A DNA stretch of 64,000 nucleotides from Planctomycetales bacterium (GTDB lineage: Bacteria; Planctomycetota; Planctomycetia; Planctomycetales; Planctomycetaceae). Positions 61,467 through 64,000 of the stretch are shown here, one piece after another. Numbering within the stretch: the first letter of the stretch is position 1; each line of letters opens with the position of its first letter. The position numbers and the translations under genes are program-made. The notes below the pieces were generated by a model, which had not been told where the DNA came from, did not search any database, and saw only the letters and a program-made list of their open reading frames with translations. The stretch lies in assembly GCA_026400835.1 (NCBI GenBank), contig JAPLOA010000055.1:1-64000 (forward strand), written 5' to 3'.

Positions 61467-64000
61467 TCAATCCACGTGCAGGAACTCATTGCTGCCCAGT
61501 AATGTTCGCAACCATGATGCTAAGGCTCGTCGGTCCGCATCAACAGCATTCAATACTGCCAGCTCTTCACGAGCGGCTGCGAGATACTCAGTAGACGAGA
61601 TTTGTTCCTCGGTCGTCGCTGCTCGGTCGAAGGCCTGATGCCACGCGAGATCAATCTGTTGACTTTCACTGCGGCCGTTAGCGATCAATTTGTCGGCCCA
61701 TGCTGCTGCTTTGGCGTGGACAAAAGCGTCGTTCAGAAAGAACAAGGCCTGAGTCGGCACGGTCGTCCCGAGGCGATCGGGCGTTGAAGCATTCGGATCT
61801 GATCCATCGAACAAACCAAGGAACGGATGACGTTTCAATCGTTGAGTCATCAGGTAAACGCTTCTCAGGTTGTTATCGTAAACTGCAATGAACGGACCGT
61901 GTTGTGAGAATCCCCAGCTCACTGGCGACGGAAAAGGATGGCCTTCACCTCGCGCTGAATCCAGCTCACCACTGACCTGCAGAATCGAATCTCGAATCTC
62001 TTCAGCACTCAGACGTCGTCCCTGAAAATGCACGTACAAATCCATTGGATTAACTGCGGAAGTCTGTGCCTCTGCATGTTGCAGAGTTGCCGCATCCTGT
62101 TCTGAAGCCAGTTGATACGTGCGACTCAACATGATCAGGCGATGCATGGATTTCACCGACCAGCCATTCTGCATAAACTTCGATGCCAGATGATCCAGAA
62201 GTTCCGGATGTGTCGGAGGAAGCCCACGTACTCCGAAATCATTCGATGTCTTCACAAGTCCTCGCCCAAAATGATACTGCCAGAGACGGTTCGCTATGAC
62301 TCGAGCCGTTAGTGGGTGCTCCGGACTCGTCAGCCATTCGGCAAGCTGGAGACGTCCACTTCCCGGCAGCTCGGCTGGCAGAGAAATTCCTCCCAGCGAT
62401 GTAATGAACCCACGAGGCACCACATCACCGGGCTGAGCAGGCTCACCGCGTTTCTGAATCTGCACGTCATGCGGAGTTCCTTCGGCCATGCCATAAGCCA
62501 TCGGAAACGGACCGTCTGTCAACAACGAGTTCAATTCCTGCCCGGCCTTTTGAGCCTCCTCCCGGACGGCCGCGAGTTGCTTCTGAATAGCGGCCGCCTT
62601 TTCTCGGCGAGCGATCAACTCGGGTGCCGTCGTGTCGACGGAAATTGCATCAAAGGCTGCATGCGGCCTTGTTGAGATCTCATAGTTGTCGACATCCAAC
62701 GCGGGGCGAACTCCACCCAGATGGCCGTAACTGTCGATGAATGAGTAATCAATCTGGCCATCCCAGCCGGTGGAGACGTCTCCACGGAATGGCGTTTGTG
62801 TTACCGAATTTGAATCAGCCGCAGCTCGAGTTGAAATCGTGCCCTCGTAGGTGTTAGTTTTCAGATTCAGTGTAACCTGCACCTGATACCACTGACCGAC
62901 TGTTAATGCACAGACCGCATCGCGAGTATCTCCGCTGCGACGGAAGAAGTGCGAGCCATTCATATAGAGTTCGATGGCCGCAGAATTCCCCGGACCATGT
63001 CCCACATAGTAACGCCAGGAACCGTCACCGCCCGTCGCAACATCCGCGCAGTTGAAGTCAAAGCATGTGTAAAGGACTTCAGTTTCCTCAGGCTTCCACA
63101 TCACAGGTAACGTCAATCCGAAACCGTCGTATTCGCCGCGATTCGGCATGAACACTCCGAATTTGCCCTCAGGAAAGATGTTCTGATAAGGACTCTGCGA
63201 ACGTTCGGAAATCTTTACGACACTGTTAGGGCCGGGGTTCCAGGGATTCGCGGGGGCCGTGTCTTTGGTTTGAGTTTCAAAGTCACCACCGAGGCCGACC
63301 AGTTCCTGCAACTGCTTTGACAGTTCGGCGACATTCAACGCAGCAGAGCCGGTCGTCAGTGGTGATTCCGTCGTCGCGGCGGCTATAGACTGTTCCTGAA
63401 CTCCCAGATTGTCGAACTCAATTCCAGGAGCCGGATTTGAATCGCTGAGCAGTTCACTAAAGTTGATAATTCCTGACCACTCAGGACTCAGCCGCAATCC
63501 CGGTCGCGACGCAGTAACCTGCACAGCGCCGGTGCTGTCAAAGCTGCTGACCGTCATCGTATAACTGCGGTCATGAAGGTCGATTGCAAGCTGCAGGTTC
63601 TGCCACTGACCGGGAGTCACAGCCGCGATGCTCTCCAGACGTTCTCCGACTTTAATCGCAACAGTATCCGTTGAAATCGTCACGATGATTGCCGGTGAGG
63701 ATGGGTAACCGCCGATTCTGAACTCATGCAAGCCCGGTGTCGGGGGTTGAGTCGGGGTGACTCGAAAGTCCAGATTCACCGACAAGTGATCGCAGTTGCT
63801 GGTATCACGATGAGGATGCAGGGCCTGAGCGATCTTATATGCTCCGCCGTCTGCAGCGATGCTGGCCCCCACTTTGCCTCGAGCATAAAGATTGCGGAAA
63901 GGACTCTGAGCCGCATTGGTCACGGCGATCCGGCCACTATAAACCCATGGCGGCACCAGGACTCCGTTGCTGCCGCCCGCTGCTGGTGCCTGAAGTTCAA
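61467..64000 (-). CDS. PSD1/DUF1553 protein with LamG-like domains, 5' part beyond window
   Basis: The frame is open through the right edge ('ELQAPAAGGSNGVLVPPWVY' precedes the first in-window GTG at 63956), so the N-terminus is outside. Two concanavalin/LamG-like modules come first ('LNFDFRVTPTQPPTP'-type strands, 'WQNLQLAIDLHDRSYTMTVS' and 'WYQVQVTLNLKTNTYEGTIS'). A helical linker ('ARREKAAAIQKQLAAVREEA'-like) leads to the PSD1/DUF1553 domain: 'RLQLAEWLTSPEHPLTARVI', 'ANRLWQYHFGRGLVKTSNDF', 'GWSVKSMHRLIMLSRTYQLA'. In planctomycetes such proteins are usually fused to a DUF1549 domain and a heme c domain, which would lie outside the window. They are secreted and probably act in complex polysaccharide breakdown. 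Confidence 0.88.
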   Translation of the reverse strand, partial: ELQAPAAGGSNGVLVPPWVYSGRIAVTNAAQSPFRNLYARGKVGASIAADGGAYKIAQALHPHRDTSNCDHLSVNLDFRVTPTQPPTPGLHEFRIGGYPSSPAIIVTISTDTVAIKVGERLESIAAVTPGQWQNLQLAIDLHDRSYTMTVSSFDSTGAVQVTASRPGLRLSPEWSGIINFSELLSDSNPAPGIEFDNLGVQEQSIAAATTESPLTTGSAALNVAELSKQLQELVGLGGDFETQTKDTAPANPWNPGPNSVVKISERSQSPYQNIFPEGKFGVFMPNRGEYDGFGLTLPVMWKPEETEVLYTCFDFNCADVATGGDGSWRYYVGHGPGNSAAIELYMNGSHFFRRSGDTRDAVCALTVGQWYQVQVTLNLKTNTYEGTISTRAAADSNSVTQTPFRGDVSTGWDGQIDYSFIDSYGHLGGVRPALDVDNYEISTRPHAAFDAISVDTTAPELIARREKAAAIQKQLAAVREEAQKAGQELNSLLTDGPFPMAYGMAEGTPHDVQIQKRGEPAQPGDVVPRGFITSLGGISLPAELPGSGRLQLAEWLTSPEHPLTARVIANRLWQYHFGRGLVKTSNDFGVRGLPPTHPELLDHLASKFMQNGWSVKSMHRLIMLSRTYQLASEQDAATLQHAEAQTSAVNPMDLYVHFQGRRLSAEEIRDSILQVSGELDSARGEGHPFPSPVSWGFSQHGPFIAVYDNNLRSVYLMTQRLKRHPFLGLFDGSDPNASTPDRLGTTVPTQALFFLNDAFVHAKAAAWADKLIANGRSESQQIDLAWHQAFDRAATTEEQISSTEYLAAAREELAVLNAVDADRRALASWLRTLLGSNEFLHVD

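Overview
The window looks like chromosomal DNA of a planctomycete (Planctomycetota). The evidence is the combination of DUF1559 pseudopilin-like proteins, a very large PVC-type heme protein with a single CQICH motif, a PSD1/DUF1553 protein, two secreted giants with the N-terminal 'LExRxLLSA'-like motif (SLEVRSLLSA, QLEPLLLMSA), an ECF sigma factor next to a membrane Ser/Thr kinase, and lipid A/KDO genes (lpxB, kdsB). I cannot name the species from the sequence.

Left part (1-12.0 kb). A truncated putative PD-(D/E)XK nuclease and a broken group II intron reverse transcriptase are followed by an intact IS21-family element (2012-4609) and a decayed ISL3 transposase. Then comes a minus-strand gene row, 'cassette A' (11475 down to 5219): two small secreted Cys-rich proteins, a secreted C-terminally anchored protein, a C39-peptidase/rhodanese membrane protein, a MauE-like redox membrane protein, a decayed DUF1573-like gene, and a GT39-type glycosyltransferase.

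Middle part (12.0-34.4 kb). It opens with an integrase pseudogene whose end lies in a copy of the 3' end of tRNA-Arg (11977-12006). A tight plus-strand cluster follows (13.1-26.7 kb): a GYF_2-like protein, two DUF1559 pseudopilin-like proteins, a GT39 protein, a 1532-residue EF-hand repeat protein, a DUF1559-FGE fusion, a second GT39 protein and a UbiA-family prenyltransferase. More ISL3 debris leads into 'cassette B' (minus strand, 33.07-28.27 kb). B has the same architecture as cassette A: a GT39 fragment split by an ISAs1-family element with an 8-bp target duplication, then a Cys-rich secreted protein, a secreted anchored protein, and a C39-DUF1573 fusion. An internally deleted integrase and the intact tRNA-Arg(UCG) close this part. 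The mobile-element content and broken genes mark 1-34 kb as a variable region.

Right part (34.6-64 kb). This is mostly housekeeping and typical planctomycete genes: a phytanoyl-CoA dioxygenase-like enzyme, an RNase III fused to an SMP-30-like propeller, a YpfJ-like metalloprotease, an LEPR-type DNRLRE protein, a MOSC protein, the PVC-type heme protein, coaE, rho, ribH, lpxB, kdsB, a 1839-residue DUF4347 repeat protein, an ECF sigma/kinase pair, and a PSD1 protein that runs off the right edge. Short intergenic repeats recur between these genes.

The best candidate for an undescribed system is the pair of cassettes A and B. Each combines Cys-rich exported polypeptides with a predicted C39-type peptidase, redox/sulfur functions (MauE, rhodanese) or a DUF1573 domain, and a GT39 protein. 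My inference is an envelope system that exports, oxidises and trims Cys-rich peptides. The 13-27 kb pseudopilin/EF-hand/glycosyltransferase cluster is the second candidate.
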